64,000 bases of DNA from positions 9,056,675-9,120,674 of the forward strand of contig CM063247.1 of assembly GCA_032158295.1 (NCBI GenBank). The letters are read 5' to 3'. The position numbers were made by a program, and so were the translations under genes. The notes under the pieces were generated by a model. The model did no database searches. It was given only the letters and a program-made list of their open reading frames with translations, and was not told where the DNA came from. Positions 43,242 through 56,043 of this stretch are shown here, piece by piece; position 1 is the first letter of the stretch, and every line of letters starts with the position of its first letter. The DNA comes from Pycnopodia helianthoides (taxonomy: Eukaryota; Echinodermata; Asteroidea; Forcipulatida; Asteriidae).

Positions 43242-46200
43242 ATCCTTTGTGACATTTTGTACAAAGTGTACAGAGTCTAAACCTTCAGCTACCATGCCTG
43301 CATCTTATAACAGGTTTGCTGTTCGTTGAAGATCAAATAAACTCACTAGAAATTGCAACGGTGTTTTTGTTTTTTAGTTTGTTTTTTAGTTACTATTATT
43401 ATTATTTTTTATTTCTACTAGTTGTTAATCATTAAGTCACTATGGTGATTCTCAGGTATAAAGGATGATGGATGCATTTCTGGCTTCGCTTTTTTTCCCT
43501 CCTTTTTGTTTAACTGTGGGAGGAAACGTAGACATTGTGAGTGTACATTTCAATACAAATCGACTGGGAGGCATTTGTTTTCAATTGAGAATATCATGTT
43601 CTATGGCTGGCCTAATGAAACATTATAGACGCTCCTTCACAGCCATTTACAAACGAGAACAATGGCGATCAGTGAAAACCAGAACGAGGCTCGACATATT
43701 TTAATATTTCCATTGCCTTCACTACACCGTACAACACCGGTCAGCTCATAATGCCATAAGATCTCAAGCTGGAACATGCCCCACGTTATAGGGGGTGTCA
43801 ATCAACATGGGACAGTGGTTTGGTTAGAAAGGGCAGGACAAAACTCCGCTAGCATCCTTTGTGCACAAAATCGGTCTGTTTATGGTCTGTTAATTGTTAA
43901 TGGTAAATGAACCAAATTATAAAAATTAATTAATTAAGCAAACAAGTAAGCTTAACTTTTTTCAATGCAATACCTGAACGTTTAAACAACACACATAAAT
44001 TTAAAAAGATTATAAAAACGTAGAAAACAAATCCTTTTAACCTACTGGAAAAGCTTGGAAGCATGTGTTGACAACGTAAGGGAGTTACATTTATCAAAAT
44101 TAGGTGTCGCGTTTGAGGTAAAAAAAATAACATGCATTGAGAAACACCGGTTGATGCTACTGATTGTAACAACAATGAAGATACAAATCAGATGAAATAT
44201 TTTCAAAAACAAAAACCAAACAAAAAAATCAACCACCCAAGCAAACAAACAATCACCCCAACTAATAAACAACAACAACCACAACGATGACGACGACGAC
44301 GACAACAACAACAACAACAACAACGCCAGCAACAACAACAACAACAACATCATCCACAACACAAAACAGAAGCAATGAGACACCGTACAAACTGATGCCG
44401 GCAAAGTTGCCCAAAGTTCGCAGTTACCAAGCTTCTTTCATATATCCGACAGAGGGCGCTCTTTCGTAACAAGCTGTTATGTCATGACCAAACTAAGGGT
44501 TTTGTACTTTGTACTTCGTATCCGCACTTACTTGCAAAACATTTTATTGTACAACTCAACCTGCCACAAGAGACAAAAATAAGAAAAATCAAGTTACATA
44601 CTACATATCAAAAGACTGCTGCAGTTAATTATTAAATAAACACTCTAAATTAAGTTTTGGAATTATACCGTGTTAAAAAAATTATGTTAGAATTATGCAA
44701 ACACTCCTTATGTAGCAGCCCCTACATGTTTTCTTTTTGAAGGGAGGGCCAAGAGAAACATTCAACGAATTCAACATCTAATTTGAGACCGGAGTTTCAT
44801 GACCCTAACGGCCGTGTAGTACGTTACACTAAACCACCCAATCGTGATTAACTAACAGAGACCATGGCCATCGCAGCTGGCTTTTGTCCCATTCGTCTTC
44901 GACTCCCCCCCCCCCCTCCAACAATGGACATTCTCGTGAGACTAGGCTTTTAAAACTATTATCAAGCACCACCACTACAAGATAATACTTCCAAAAAAGC
45001 TACGTCCATTTATTAGTGGATGATCATTTTTGATAGTTCACCAAACATCTACAACTTGTTTAATGTACCTATGTAATAGAGTTTTGCATATGTGCGCGTT
45101 TTGCCGTTTAAACTGCGTCAGGGACATCTTGGAAGACACACCCAAACCCTTTTATTATGTTTACACAAACGTTCGCGTGGACCCAAGCCACCACACGTCG
45201 TCAAGTACATATACAGTTAACGCTACGCCACAAGTGCGTGGAAACATAGAACTTCCCGACCGACGGCTTTGTCCAAGTGTCCAAAAACGTCTCGTAGCAA
45301 AGACTACAATCTCAAAGCCATAAAAGGGTCAAACGGTTATATCTCATTCGGTGGTTGTGTTCATAAATTTTTATTTGGCCAAAATCTCGATAAGATTTTT
45401 AATGAATCGATGCCCTTTAAATCCAGTACAAGCATGTTCGTACTTTTCACTATTCTGTCTCCACTCTCAGATTGAGTTTTAATGAAATTCCTTCTGGACA
45501 TGTCGCACCTGCCGACAGGCGTGCTGACGTAGTCGACAATCTATATACGTCGCTTTATTGAAATCGGCCCAAGAAAACATGAGAAATCTTGACCGACTAA
45601 TCGAGCATCACACCCCGCATAAGATGAATCGATTTATTGGTCTATGGTCCGCTCAAGTTGACACACCAGGATACGAGGAATGTCTACACGGCAGACATCT
45701 ATGTTCCCTGTTATCTATTTATTTGTTTCTTAGCGCTTGTTGATCCTATCGTCTTGCAGATTGTGTAAACTAGAAACTTGAAGTCTTTCATCAATTTCTG
45801 TATACACAATTTTATTTATGTGTTTTACCTTTTTTCCATATCAAAGTGGGCAGTCGCAGAGTTGTTCTTCGACACCGACGTAATGTCCATTTACATTACA
45901 ACACACAAATTAAACGTTTACAAATTCATGTGAACACACGATAGATTATTTCTCACATGTAGAGCACAATGAGATTACTACATGACGTAATGCGCTATAT
46001 GCTAATAAGATATCAGTATTGTTGTTGCTGCTGTAGTTGTTTTTGCTGTTGCTGCTGATTTTTGTTTTTGTTACTCAAGTTCTCTTCTTAATTGCCAATG
46101 GTGAAGGTACCACTAGTCCTGTCAACGGGGAAACAATCGTCACTTTAACTTGTTCTCATACTCGGCATGCTGTTTGCAACTCCATCGAGCTTTTCCATGC

Positions 46201-48129
46201 GATTATGGGACACAGATTACATTTAAACTCGGACTTCCGCATGGGAAATTATTTTCGACGCCCCACTGCATGTTCCATCCAACACCTTAAATTAATCTAG
46301 GACCTTCGCGTGAGTCAAATTGAGTGACTTGTATTTTTAGAACGCCAGACTGGACTAAAGCTATCTCATCTAGTTTTGTCTGAGACCAGTTTCGGCTCAG
46401 CACTAGTGAAGGTTCATGCTAATTACCGGAGCACAAAAACAAATTACCAACCGAAGATTTCACGCCGGGTGGTTTTCATTTGTGGATGGTTCCCGCTTAA
46501 TCTCGCCAAGCATGCAGATGATTTTATTTTATTTTATTTGTTTGAGCACCCTTTCGAGTAAAAGCAGCTCTTAGTTGCTGTGCCGTATTCTGTTCCTATA
46601 TTTCTCGATTTGAAGATTAATCACGGATGAGATTTGACGATTGTGAACATTCCTGGGAGTGGCTTGCGGACCTAAATTCCCCCCTTATTACAGATCCAGA
46701 ACGTCCCAGATTTTACAATTCGGAAGGTTTTCAACAGACTTTCTGCATCACTAGAAATACAAAACTACACAATGTGGCCTATTTGTGTCTCCCTCTGGTG
46801 ACTGCTTCAATTCTTTCAAGAAAGGCTCACGTTTCGTGAAAATGCCGATGAAATCTGATAACAAAATCCTGATAAATCACACGCTCGTTGTATTTTGTGT
46901 ACACTTGTACATACAGTGCATTATCAACGGGCTTACAGTCAATGGCCGTACTTGCACTTTGGTAAAAATTAAAAATAACTGCGCCGTCATATTACTACAT
47001 TTTTTTTTTTTTGTTTTTTTCTCACAATAATCCTTATTATAATTCAACATACAACTATAATGTTCGTCGCATTACACTCGTCCCAGAGGATCCACAATTT
47101 TGTATAGCAGCGCCTACACGTTATAAGATAAGATGCAATGCGCATGGTGTGTTTTTTTTCTTTTTCTTTTCTTATTCTTTTTGTGACTCAATGTTTAATA
47201 TCAAATCTAATTACGAAATTAGAACTCTTGAAATTTACGCAGTGTTACATTGACGAACGTTATGAATCATGGTGTGAAATTTCGTAGGAATCGTTCAATT
47301 CGTGTTTTAGTTACACACTATCATTCCCTGTGTAGGCCTAATGTTCATATTATATATTATGTGTTTTGTATTTTCTTTGATTGAACATTCAAAATATAAC
47401 ATTTTTTAAATGATGATATAATCTAAGGGCTTAGATAGACGGTGTAAACTCGAACGTAAAAAAAACATATATTAACAATAACTAGTAATTTATTACGTTT
47501 TTAGTGTTTCATCCATCCGGTGATGCTCGAAAGCACAACATTGCTATACAAATTCAACTAAATTAACATCAAAATACATGCAATAAAGTCTAAAAACAAA
47601 AATTAACAAACAACTTTAAGATGCAGCAACAGAAAAAAAAATACACAAACACTGTTTTTTTAGAAGCCGACACTCTCACCCCTATTGGCCTACAAGGGGG
47701 AACAAACCAATATAATAAACGCATTAAAATAAAATAAAAATTTAAGAGAGTAAAACCTCGCCATGCACACAACAATTCATACTCTACTAAGCAGATACTG
47801 TATGATATCAAACAGTTGATGAAATCACTTTGGAACGGAGCGCCCGAAGCTAGCTTCGGAAAAAGACATCTTTATTTCCATAATTGATTCATACAGCTTT
47901 AATAATACCGGTACAGCATGTACAACATAAACCATCTGTTGTTTAAGATGTTGTGTGTAGTGCACATTCAAGCTGAATATTAGCAACTCGATAGTCACGT
48001 CCACCAACTGTGAATCGAATTTGGCATTTAGTAAAAACAAAATCCTCAGCCCGTACGATTACCACACACTCCCCACACTGATGACCCGCTTGCTTGGCAA
48101 TAATATCAGGAGTGAGACGCAGTTATATA
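43242..48129. other. No gene; ACN-trinucleotide array
   Basis: 44272-44352 is an (ACA/ACG)n-type trinucleotide array giving poly-Thr on the plus strand and poly-Leu/Ser on the minus strand. Short T-runs lie at 46999-47020 and 47150-47170. Other frames are chance. Confidence 0.55.
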
Positions 48130-48290
48130 ATAAGCACACACACAAACATTGCTGAGCTGAGTAAATCCTGCTTAGCAGAGTAGGGTTACCGGCGAGAGCA
48201 ACTTCGTAATGTATATTTTCTGCTAGTTTCTGCTAAGCAACAAAATAGTGTTTAGCAAGGTTTGTCTACTCAATACATTGGGACCTCTCT
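48130..48290. repeat. Degenerate relative of the 'tttcatagagct' repeat
   Basis: 'tgcttagcagagtagggttacc', 'tctgctaagcaacaaaatag' and 'cattgggacc' resemble the body of the family in other copies, but no clear 'tttcatagagct' terminus remains. Confidence 0.3.
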
Positions 48291-49855
48291 GTAAATCCGT
48301 AATTCGGCACAAGGAATTACGACTTCCCAGTTTAAGAGGATATCCCATTGGATTCAGCACAAAAAAAGAGAAAAAAATAAATAAAATAAAAAAATAATAA
48401 TGGAAAGTAGCTTTATAAATACCAAGACAAATGAATTATTTCTGTGCCCATGGCAGAAGTATTGCTCTATGACGTGCCGTCCTGTGCTCACGTAAGATTA
48501 AAGTGAAGGAGCAACCAATTTCTACTGGGGAATAATTATTCGCTACAAGCAATTTCCAACTGTGGTAAGACAATAAATTACAGGCGCAAGGGAATTGTGC
48601 ATTAAGCCACGACTGCCTCTCTGGAACTCCATGCAGACGTGGCTGTTTGTTAGAAAGTATCAGGTAAACGGAAGAAAAGTAATCAGAATTTGTCTGATCA
48701 CATTAAAGGAGTGATGCATTGCTGTTGTTTTTTAAATGAAGGTATTTAGCGACTCCCTACGATGATAGGGAGTTGCCCGAAATAACTTATGTATTAAAAA
48801 AAATCAGAAAATGTAAAAAACGTATTTATTGACTTCGCCTCCTGAATGTATCCTATTGAATATACCGTATCAGTGACAGCTAAGACATTCCTCCAATTTT
48901 AATAAAGCAGTTATTTGCTATCAATGCTCTCCCAGCTTAGTATTTTTCACTGGAAAATAAAATCATCTTATTAGCTGAAAAGCTGTATGCATGTAAATGA
49001 TTAACTTTGCCTTTGCTTCTGTTTTCATCATAGTTGTACAAAATACAGAGACTTAACTTGACACACTTCCTGTTATTTATTTGAAACCTTAATTTCGAAA
49101 TTAAGTTATTTTGTTTGAACAACCCTACTCAAAATTTCGGGGGAGTGGGGGGTGGGGGGAGTTCGAACTATTCAAACATTGATTTTTCTGAATGGCCCCA
49201 AACCTTTAGAAGAAAAACAGAGACACAAAGTGTTGATTTACGGACAGGCACTCTGGTTTTGTATGTGTGGTGTAGTTCACGTTCATACCGTCGGTTACTT
49301 CTGTTATGGAAATCGATAATGCAGAGAACTGAATGCTGACGACATAATTTTCCTTCACGGTCATAGCAGCGTATGAGCTGATGGACATAGTTCACAGAAA
49401 AAAAAATCTTATAACGTGCGTGGAAAAATAACTTTCCGGAAAAGAAATTGAACACACATTTTATTTTTATCATGTGTTCTGTTCATTTAAAAGATTCGCA
49501 TAGAATATTTCTGGGTTTTTGTGTGTGTTTGAGGAGTTATACGTTCCTACAATCTAGGCCTACATCAGATCAACCATCGGAAACAAAGAATTACAATTTT
49601 GGATTAATTAAAGTCAACTGAAGATTACACTATTCTAAATCTACATCAGATCACTCATAGCTATAGCTGCACGTGTTTTGGACACAACTTATCGATGGGA
49701 TAATAATACGAGGGTGACGACTGATCCATATGAAGCGGAGACTTATTTGTTTTATTCTCCCGATGGTAATTAGGCAGCGAAACCAATTTATGGGACAACA
49801 AGATTGTCTCAGCTTTTGACCAAGACGTCTTTCTGTTTTTTCACAACCGCAGGCC
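48291..49855. other. No gene recognised
   Basis: A-rich tract at 48360-48402. The 101-codon minus-strand frame at 49168-49473 has no motif. Confidence 0.5.
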
Positions 49856-49913
<58 letters not shown>

Positions 49914-49921
49914 CTCTCTCC
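49856..49921. repeat. (CT)n microsatellite
   Basis: Nearly pure CT array of about 30 units, preceded by 'ctgttttttcacaaccgcag'. Confidence 0.95.
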
Positions 49922-50731
49922 CTAGCTCACCATTAACGCTCGCCAAAAATATTGACAAAGCTGAAGCGGACGACTGTCTGCACCCTTAAAGATCGCGACC
50001 CCACTAAAAAGCAAAATTCACTTAACAGAGGCGAATCGTCAGGGATCAGGGGGAAAAAAGTACACGGCCCTTTATTTTTTATCAGGGCAAAATAGTTCAA
50101 CATCCAGAGTACTGTACTTAATGGAAAGTCATGGCTGTGGTCAGCCACTCACATTAAGTAATTGTAATTATATTTATGCGGATACAATCGGGCTAATTTT
50201 ACAAATCACATATTTAACAGACGCGCCGATCTATGCGGACTAGTCTTAAAAAACAGTCGTGGACGACCGGCCGCGATTGGAGGTGTGAAGCGGCACCGAG
50301 GCACTTCAGCAAAGACGAGCCACGTTTGAACACGACGGCGTGCCAAACCCCATAAAAAATGCTAATTATGCCTCCCCGTGTCTCCTTGGGGCCACGAAAT
50401 TCATTTTGTTCATCCCGTGTTTCCCAGTCAGTAACTAAAACACATGCCACTTCTCATGTGCGATGCCTTGGACAATAATTGAATTACAAGACGACCGTTG
50501 TTTTCAAAAATTCGTGCCTCGGCCACGCTCTCACCTATTTTCGATCAAGTGGATGTGTATTTAGAAGATGACTCGTAATACTTTGATGGATAGGCCGACA
50601 TCCATCAGTCGCCCCTGGCATCCAACACAAGGTCACATACTCATCTAAGTTGAAGACATACAATCGGCACCAATCAAAGTAACTCTACATGCATCAAAGG
50701 TAAACATAAAACTAAAGATAAAAAATATCAA
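49922..50731. other. No gene recognised
   Basis: A 78-codon minus-strand frame at 50214-50450 is GC-richer than its flanks but has no splice sites or motif. Confidence 0.45.
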
Positions 50732-50960
50732 GTAATAAACCACAAGGGAATCTGACAGGGCAAAAAAATTAAATTCAATTTTGGGTTGAACAAAATTGAC
50801 TACGAGAGGGATTTGAACCTACGACCTCTGGATTAATGTGATGGCGCTCTATTCCAACTGAGCATATCTAGCCCTAATGTTGGCGGTCCCCCTATTTTGT
50901 CAATATTTGTGTTTGGTCAGGGAGGCAGAAGCCATTCAACCCAACGACAGGCCTACCTGC
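50732..50960 (-). repeat. tRNA-like dispersed element, copy 2
   Basis: Minus strand: 'ggttcaaatcc' B box and 'agggctagatatgctcagtt' A-box region in tRNA order. The tail 'cccttgtggtttattac' matches the 59-kb copy exactly. The 5' conserved leader is partly lost on the high-coordinate side. Confidence 0.75.
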
Positions 50961-50991
50961 ACATTTTGTTTTTGAATCGAATTATTATTTA

Positions 50992-51182
50992 TCATTGTCA
51001 CTACCTTATGGAGACCGAGAACAAAACAGAAAAGGGATAACAAAGGGTCTCCATAGGGAAACTCTAAAGACTGGGTTGCTCCACAAGGAATTTGTGTACA
51101 AAGTCTATGGGAGATTCTTAACTACAGGGACAAAGGAAATAACAAAAGTTGTCTCCACAGGGATGCAAAAAATAGAATGTGT
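50992..51182 (+). repeat. Repeat family R, partial copy
   Basis: Matches 20886-21070 almost base for base ('accgagaacaaaacagaaaa' through 'gtctccacagggatgcaaaa'). It is about 30 kb from its partner and starts 30 bp after a tRNA-like element. Confidence 0.9.
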
Positions 51183-51556
51183 GATTGTGTGCTTCATAAA
51201 CGTGTGAGCAAACTGTGACAAGAAGAGTTCAAGACAAAATTATGAGCACTAATGTATGACTGAGCATACAGCGAACAAAGGGAGATGATGACAAACTTTT
51301 AATGTACATTCTATTTTAGTTTATTTAGTTACAATGTATATGGGACTCGTGCTCGATGGCTCAACGGCAACAATGTATGCACAAATCATTAGTTAAACAA
51401 CTGAATGTAAATACAATCTCCCCAAAGTAACTGCTTTTTAGGAAAGTCTGATTGACCGTCTCAGGCCCTCTGGAGTCTTTCGCTTAGCGCGGCCAGCAAG
51501 AGAGAACTCCGATTCAAACAAGTTGACTATAGGTTCTCACACCAGGGCGAGACTAT
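51183..51556. other. No gene recognised
   Basis: A fair plus-strand acceptor ('aactgctttttag' near 51440) precedes about 30 open codons that run into the adjacent foldback element, so no exon is called. Confidence 0.45.
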
Positions 51557-51716
51557 GGCCCTTTTCGAATCCACGGCTTCGGCTCCGGATTCGGCTTCAG
51601 GCCCAGTTTTCTTGTCTGAAACCCTGACCGCAAAGCATGCGTACGTTAAAATAATTGAAGGAGCCAAGCTAGCCTGAGCCGATTTTGGAGCCGAAGCCGT
51701 GAATTCGAAAAGGGCC
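51557..51716. mobile_element. Foldback MITE with 30-bp arms
   Basis: Left arm 51557-51586 starts 'ggcccttttcgaatccacgg' and right arm 51687-51716 ends 'gaattcgaaaagggcc'. They match as reverse complements over 30 bp with one mismatch. TAT flanks both ends, a likely 3-bp target duplication. The interior is unique. Total 160 bp, non-coding. Confidence 0.85.
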
Positions 51717-52375
51717 TATGTTTTCAATCTCTACCTAATCATTTTTTATGATATCGCCTTTTGTCCCTCATGCTATCCCCGGGGATCATATCCCACTTTT
51801 ATTAACAACGTATATTTAATGTTCATTTGACGAACAATCTACACTTGCTCGTTGGTTCCGAGAGATGCACGGTTTAATATAATAACTGAACGGTAATAAA
51901 GAAAAGTGCTTGCTTCAGACACAAATGGCACAGCTTTTAAACACTGAGCTGATTGCCCCAAATTCTGCTCATGCCCTCGTCTTCCGGGAGGGGATAGTAA
52001 CGCCAGACCCACTGGCTCCCAAATGCTAAGCCCGATTAGGTAATGCCTAGTAGTACGTGCGTGGAGCAATCCTTGAACGCTGGGGAACTGGGTCAGTGAG
52101 TGCCAGTGGGACGGACCCGAAATCAGGGGAGAAAAAAAACGGACTCACACTCTGAGCATCTCTGTATACTGTTTGTATATTGAAAGAGATCAGGGTATAC
52201 ACTTGGGCGAATTGACAATAAGTCGTAATGTTGAAGATTACATTTTGGTTCAGGATGACGACAGAAGATTAGTTTTCAGGCAAACAACGCGCGGGAAAAT
52301 CTGCCATTTAAAGACAACCGACTTGTGGATCTATAAGTGGGTGCTTTTACTCCTCACGTATTTTCAGTAGCTATC
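51717..52375. other. GC-rich stretch with open minus strand
   Basis: The minus strand is open over about 80 codons (51839-52077) after 'tgacccagttccccag'. The residues ('GLALLSPPGRRGHEQ') look ordinary, but no donor is present and the frame ends in a stop. It could be a terminal exon or chance. Confidence 0.35.
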
Positions 52376-52545
52376 TGGGCCCAATTTCATAGAGCTGCTT
52401 AACGGCCGATTCTGTCCTTACGTGCGATTTTCTATTTCATAGCGCTGCTAACCGTAAGCACACGAAAAGGTATGCTAACCTTCCGGTGCCTACTGCCCGA
52501 AAATGAATGACGTAACAATGCAATTACATGGTGAACGCGCAAGAT
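52376..52545 (+). repeat. 'tttcatagagctgctt' repeat copy
   Basis: Opens with 'gggcccaatttcatagagct'. A second 'tttcatagcgctgct' appears 50 bp later, so two fragments may be fused. 'gctaaccttccggtgcctac' follows. Confidence 0.6.
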
Positions 52546-52889
52546 GACTGCCTTATTTTCTTGCTAACCTGTGAAATACGCTACAGTTAGCACGAAAATT
52601 TGCTTATATATAGTTAGAAATACTAGACAGCTTTCATTAGGAAAAGTCGTATTAATTTACTTCAATAAGGTTATCGTGTCATTGTGAACTAGCTTGGCTA
52701 TTAAAATGGAGAATCATTGTCAATCATGTAGGTAGTACGCTGTCATAGATAAAGTGAGTTGCAATCCAAAGGTCCGTGATGTGATGATATTATTCTGCCT
52801 CATAATATTCTATTTCGAATGTGAAACGTCGTGCACAACATTGTTACGATTTGTCGCAAAAACCCCCGATGTTTGAAAATGAGTGAAAA

Positions 52890-53026
52890 CGTGTAATGTC
52901 ACTATGTGACTCTGATGACCGATTGAGCTTAAGCTTTCGCAGGTTTGCTCTGTCGTGTATATGATGGGTCACTTGAAATGCATGCAGATACTGGTCTTTT
53001 ACAATGTCCAATGATGTCGTTTAAAA
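52890..53026 (+). mobile_element. MITE family B relic (3' part)
   Basis: 'tgaccgattgagcttaagct', 'tcgcaggtttgct', 'actggtcttttacaa' and 'tgtccaatgatgtcgtttaa' align with the last 120 bp of 14614-14984. The 5' part is diverged or lost. Confidence 0.6.
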
Positions 53027-53294
53027 TGACGTTGCATCAAGTAATTACTCGTTTAAGTCAAAAGCTTCTGATGAACAAAAATACTTCAGATTGATGGTTA
53101 AGCTCCCTATCCGTTGGCGGTAATTCTATCTCACTGGAGATTGAACATCGAAATGTATAAGCGAACACAACAGGTGAGTCTCTCAGACACCTCCACAACC
53201 AACTCCTCGACAAACTAAATAAATAATAAATAATAATGAATAATAAATAATACAAAATAATAATGAGTAAACAAAAAATAAGGAAACATTCAAA
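53027..53294. other. No gene; AATA simple sequence
   Basis: 53217-53275 is an AATA-type array that opens an Ile/Leu/Tyr-rich minus-strand frame. Confidence 0.7.
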
Positions 53295-53880
53295 CACTCA
53301 CACACCACAATTAGCTCTGTGTTGCATTCACTCTGTGAACATTCTTTTGTTATGTACACTTAAAGGAACATTACAGAATTGGTAATTGTAAAATATACTT
53401 TTGATCACAGATTTGCATAAAACTTATACGGTCTAATGATGATGATAGTAGAAAACATCCCTAGAAATATTTCTGTCTGAAATGCCATATTTGATGAGAA
53501 ATAAATCAGACTAATTTCCGATTGGAGTTTATCGCTCATGAGCGTTTTATTCATGCATTGTATAACACATGCAAATTTGTAATCGGTTTTGCACTATTTT
53601 CTCGTGACCCAGATGGCCGGTCGATCTCAAACTTCTACAGGTTTGTCAGTTTTTGTATATGGTGGATTACATAAAGTGATTACACTGCCAGCAACTGTTT
53701 TGTTAGCAAAAACCAATTCTGTAATGTTCCTTTAAGAAAACTCCTAATCTTCAACATTGTATAAAATAAAACTCACTGTGTGGACGTACATAAGTTCACA
53801 TAGTGTTTCAAGTCCCTACATTATGTTGGCCTCTTTTGTTCTCAGGTCCACACTTCCTATGTAGCGTTAAAACACGCACA
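53295..53880 (-). repeat. Repeat family R, split by MITE A
   Basis: In reverse orientation the left part ('agctctgtgttgcattcact', 'tatgtacact') and the right part ('aatcttcaacattgt', hairpin 53774-53805, 'cctcttttgttctcaggtcc') are contiguous in the copies at 20.6 and 31.2 kb. Here they are separated by MITE A. Confidence 0.85.
53360..53735 (+). mobile_element. MITE family A, copy 4, nested in repeat R
   Basis: A 368-bp element (53364-53731) between TTAA at 53360-53363 and 53732-53735. Termini 'aggaacattacagaattggt' and 'accaattctgtaatgttcct' are perfect inverted repeats. The central palindrome CGCTCATGAGCG is at 53533-53544. It has the same length as the copy at 9.9 kb. The host repeat resumes directly after the right TTAA. 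Confidence 0.95.
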
Positions 53881-55328
53881 CACGCAAAAAAAAGCAGAAT
53901 TTCCGAACCGAAGCTTCCATCTGGAGGTTAGTCTGCTGATCAAAGTCAACGGGCACGCTTACCGAAGCCGCCTTCCGATCTTACATAGAGTTTAATCAAT
54001 GCATACCCCGCAACGCGGCCCAGGGTGTGGGGGGGGGGGTCTCTTATAGAGCTTGGGTACGGCAGCGTAATCACGTTGATTACTGCCAAATCTATTCACC
54101 AATATTACGTGCTGAATAAATTGGCCGTGTTTCTCGCTTTCACGTCATCGCGGGCCCATTTTGAAGGGTGGATCAGTGTCGGTAATAGAGGGATATTTAT
54201 CGAGTGATACACCCAGTTCGGGCTCTCTGCAAGAGGATCTGTTTACATAACAGATTTAGGGGGGAACCACAAGTGCGGGGATGATTTGAATGTGGTGAAT
54301 GACAACGGATAACTGACAGCAAGCTTTAAAACCGTGACATCCTAAACGGACACTTCAAAACAAATGCGAAACTAAAAATGAAACCGGCTGTAAGTTTGGA
54401 TTTTCCATTATTCAAAGATAAACAGGTCAACGTTTGGGGACGAGGTGTTTGTATTTCTCCAAATGGGGAAAATCTGGTTGTTCTCTTTTCAGATTTATCG
54501 AGATGGACCGTGATTGTTTATGTATCGCAGGACCTGCTGCTTGTCTATAAGGTCTCACCAAAGCGTCAAAAGTAGGCAAGCTGATTAGCATAGAACCAGA
54601 TCCCGAAGAAAACCTATAAGCACAACGTCTTGAACTCAAATCACAATACGAAAACACCAAAAATAATGTAGGTACACAATATACAGATTTCACCACTCAC
54701 CCTGTAAACACAGCTCGCAGCATTATTTACCCAGAAGAATGAGCACGGGCACTCGTCGAGAACGTTGTTTGCCCTTTTGGTAGAGGCAAAGTGTTTGTGT
54801 GTGGCTCGGTGTGGAGTTTGCTGTCGCTCTTTTTTCCCGGTATTGATGACTATTTACCCGCCTAGGATTCGGATGGACATACGATCGGAAACTTGGTACC
54901 TTGGTAGAAACTTCAGCGATACTTGAGTGTTTCTTGTTGTCCTTGTGCAGTTCTGTTAGTTGGCACTTACTTCATCTCGCAGAGCTCTCTCTCTCTCTGC
55001 CCTTTTTTTTCCATTTCCACTGTCGACGAGCTGGTCAGTTGCGATGATTCGAGATTAAGAAGTGTGAATGCGACTCAGAGATAGATGCACACACTGCAAT
55101 GCATTGACATATGAATCAAGATGTCAATGGCTTTAGGGGAAGCACTTCTAACTGTCGTAAGCTGTCTAGTTCCTCTCTTTTTCCCCCAACCTTAAGCGAC
55201 TAAATTTCCTGCTTGTTTGTTGGATAGATCATCTGGAAGGGGGACTCATTGATAGATCATGGTCTTGTGCATGCCTTGCTGTCCGATTTGATGCCTTTCT
55301 ATAATCATTGATCGTATTTTTTATTCAG
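53881..55328. other. No gene recognised
   Basis: Moderately GC in places (54000-54180). A 65-codon plus-strand frame at 54378-54575 is protein-like in composition but has no acceptor. A short CT array lies near 54985-55000. Confidence 0.45.
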
Positions 55329-55491
55329 CTGGGCGGAGAATGTTGTTGCGGGAGTGTTTACCTGAACGCAATGATCACATTTTCGTTTTCACTTCAAGAG
55401 CAATGCGACCCACTACAAAATTTCCACCCGGCCCTGTACTTTCAGTGGTCTTTCAAACTGAATACGACAATTCTTAAAGACCGGAATGACG
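55329..55491 (+). CDS. Candidate internal exon, plus strand
   Basis: Acceptor 'tcgtattttttattcag' (AG at 55327-55328) and donor GACG|GTATTG (GT at 55492) bound 163 nt, phase 0 in and phase 1 out. The 54 codons include 'GGECCCGSVYLNAMITFSFS', 'QCDPLQNFHPALYFQWSFKL' and a sequon NTT. The 'L-x-x-x-W-S-F' pattern after a Cys-Asp-Pro is faintly like extracellular beta-sandwich domains. That is only a resemblance. Exit phase fits 61547-61681. Confidence 0.35.
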
Positions 55492-55949
55492 GTATTGATA
55501 AGTGGTGAATGCGCACCGTGCCACATTACCTGATGTACTGGGATGGGGAGCCACGAACCGCATTTAACACTATAGTATCCATTTATTACCTCAGAGCTTT
55601 CATCATTCTTCTCAGTTTATCTGTTTTCATCTCTCTCTTTTTTTTCTCTCTTTTTTTGCAATTCGCTGGCTTCAACGATCATCCCTTTCGATGAAGAAAA
55701 CAACTTCAACAGCTTTAACAAGTATACTCTTGTGTTGCATCTTGTTTAGCCGAAAATGTATTCTATTTTTATTATAGATATCATTTGTATTACACCGCAA
55801 TAATTAATGTGACCTTCAATACGGTGAGGTTGTCTGCTGACCAGTGCAATTACATTTGGGTGATTCCCAATAGTTTGGCTAGTAGGCCTCCATCCGTTTT
55901 CAAAGGAGATGGATTTTAAAAGGGGTGCGCTGATTAGCTTGGATAGTTA
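55492..55949. other. No gene; T-rich tract
   Basis: 55630-55660 is T/C-rich. No exon called. Confidence 0.5.
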
Positions 55950-56043
55950 ATGGCACTTGCGGCTGTGACTTGCAAGACCTATCCAGGGAGTGACAGTCAC
56001 GATGGCAGCTGCGACACTGAGATGAACGTCGAAGCAGCCGTCG
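55950..56043 (+). CDS. Weak candidate first coding exon
   Basis: ATG at 55950, with an in-frame stop just upstream, opens 31 codons ending at a strong donor GTCG|GTAAGC (GT at 56044), exit phase 1. Residues include 'CKTYPGSDSHDGSCDTEMN'. Initiation context is mediocre (T at -3, G at +4). Exit phase is compatible with 61547-61681. Unrecognised. Confidence 0.25.

Noticed and set aside
50812..50890. tRNA gene on the minus strand
   Set aside because: A and B boxes are present but no acceptor stem can form. Two related copies show it is part of a dispersed element.
51839..52077. GC-rich minus-strand frame as a terminal exon
   Set aside because: Only a moderate acceptor and no partner exon. Kept as a note in the region entry.
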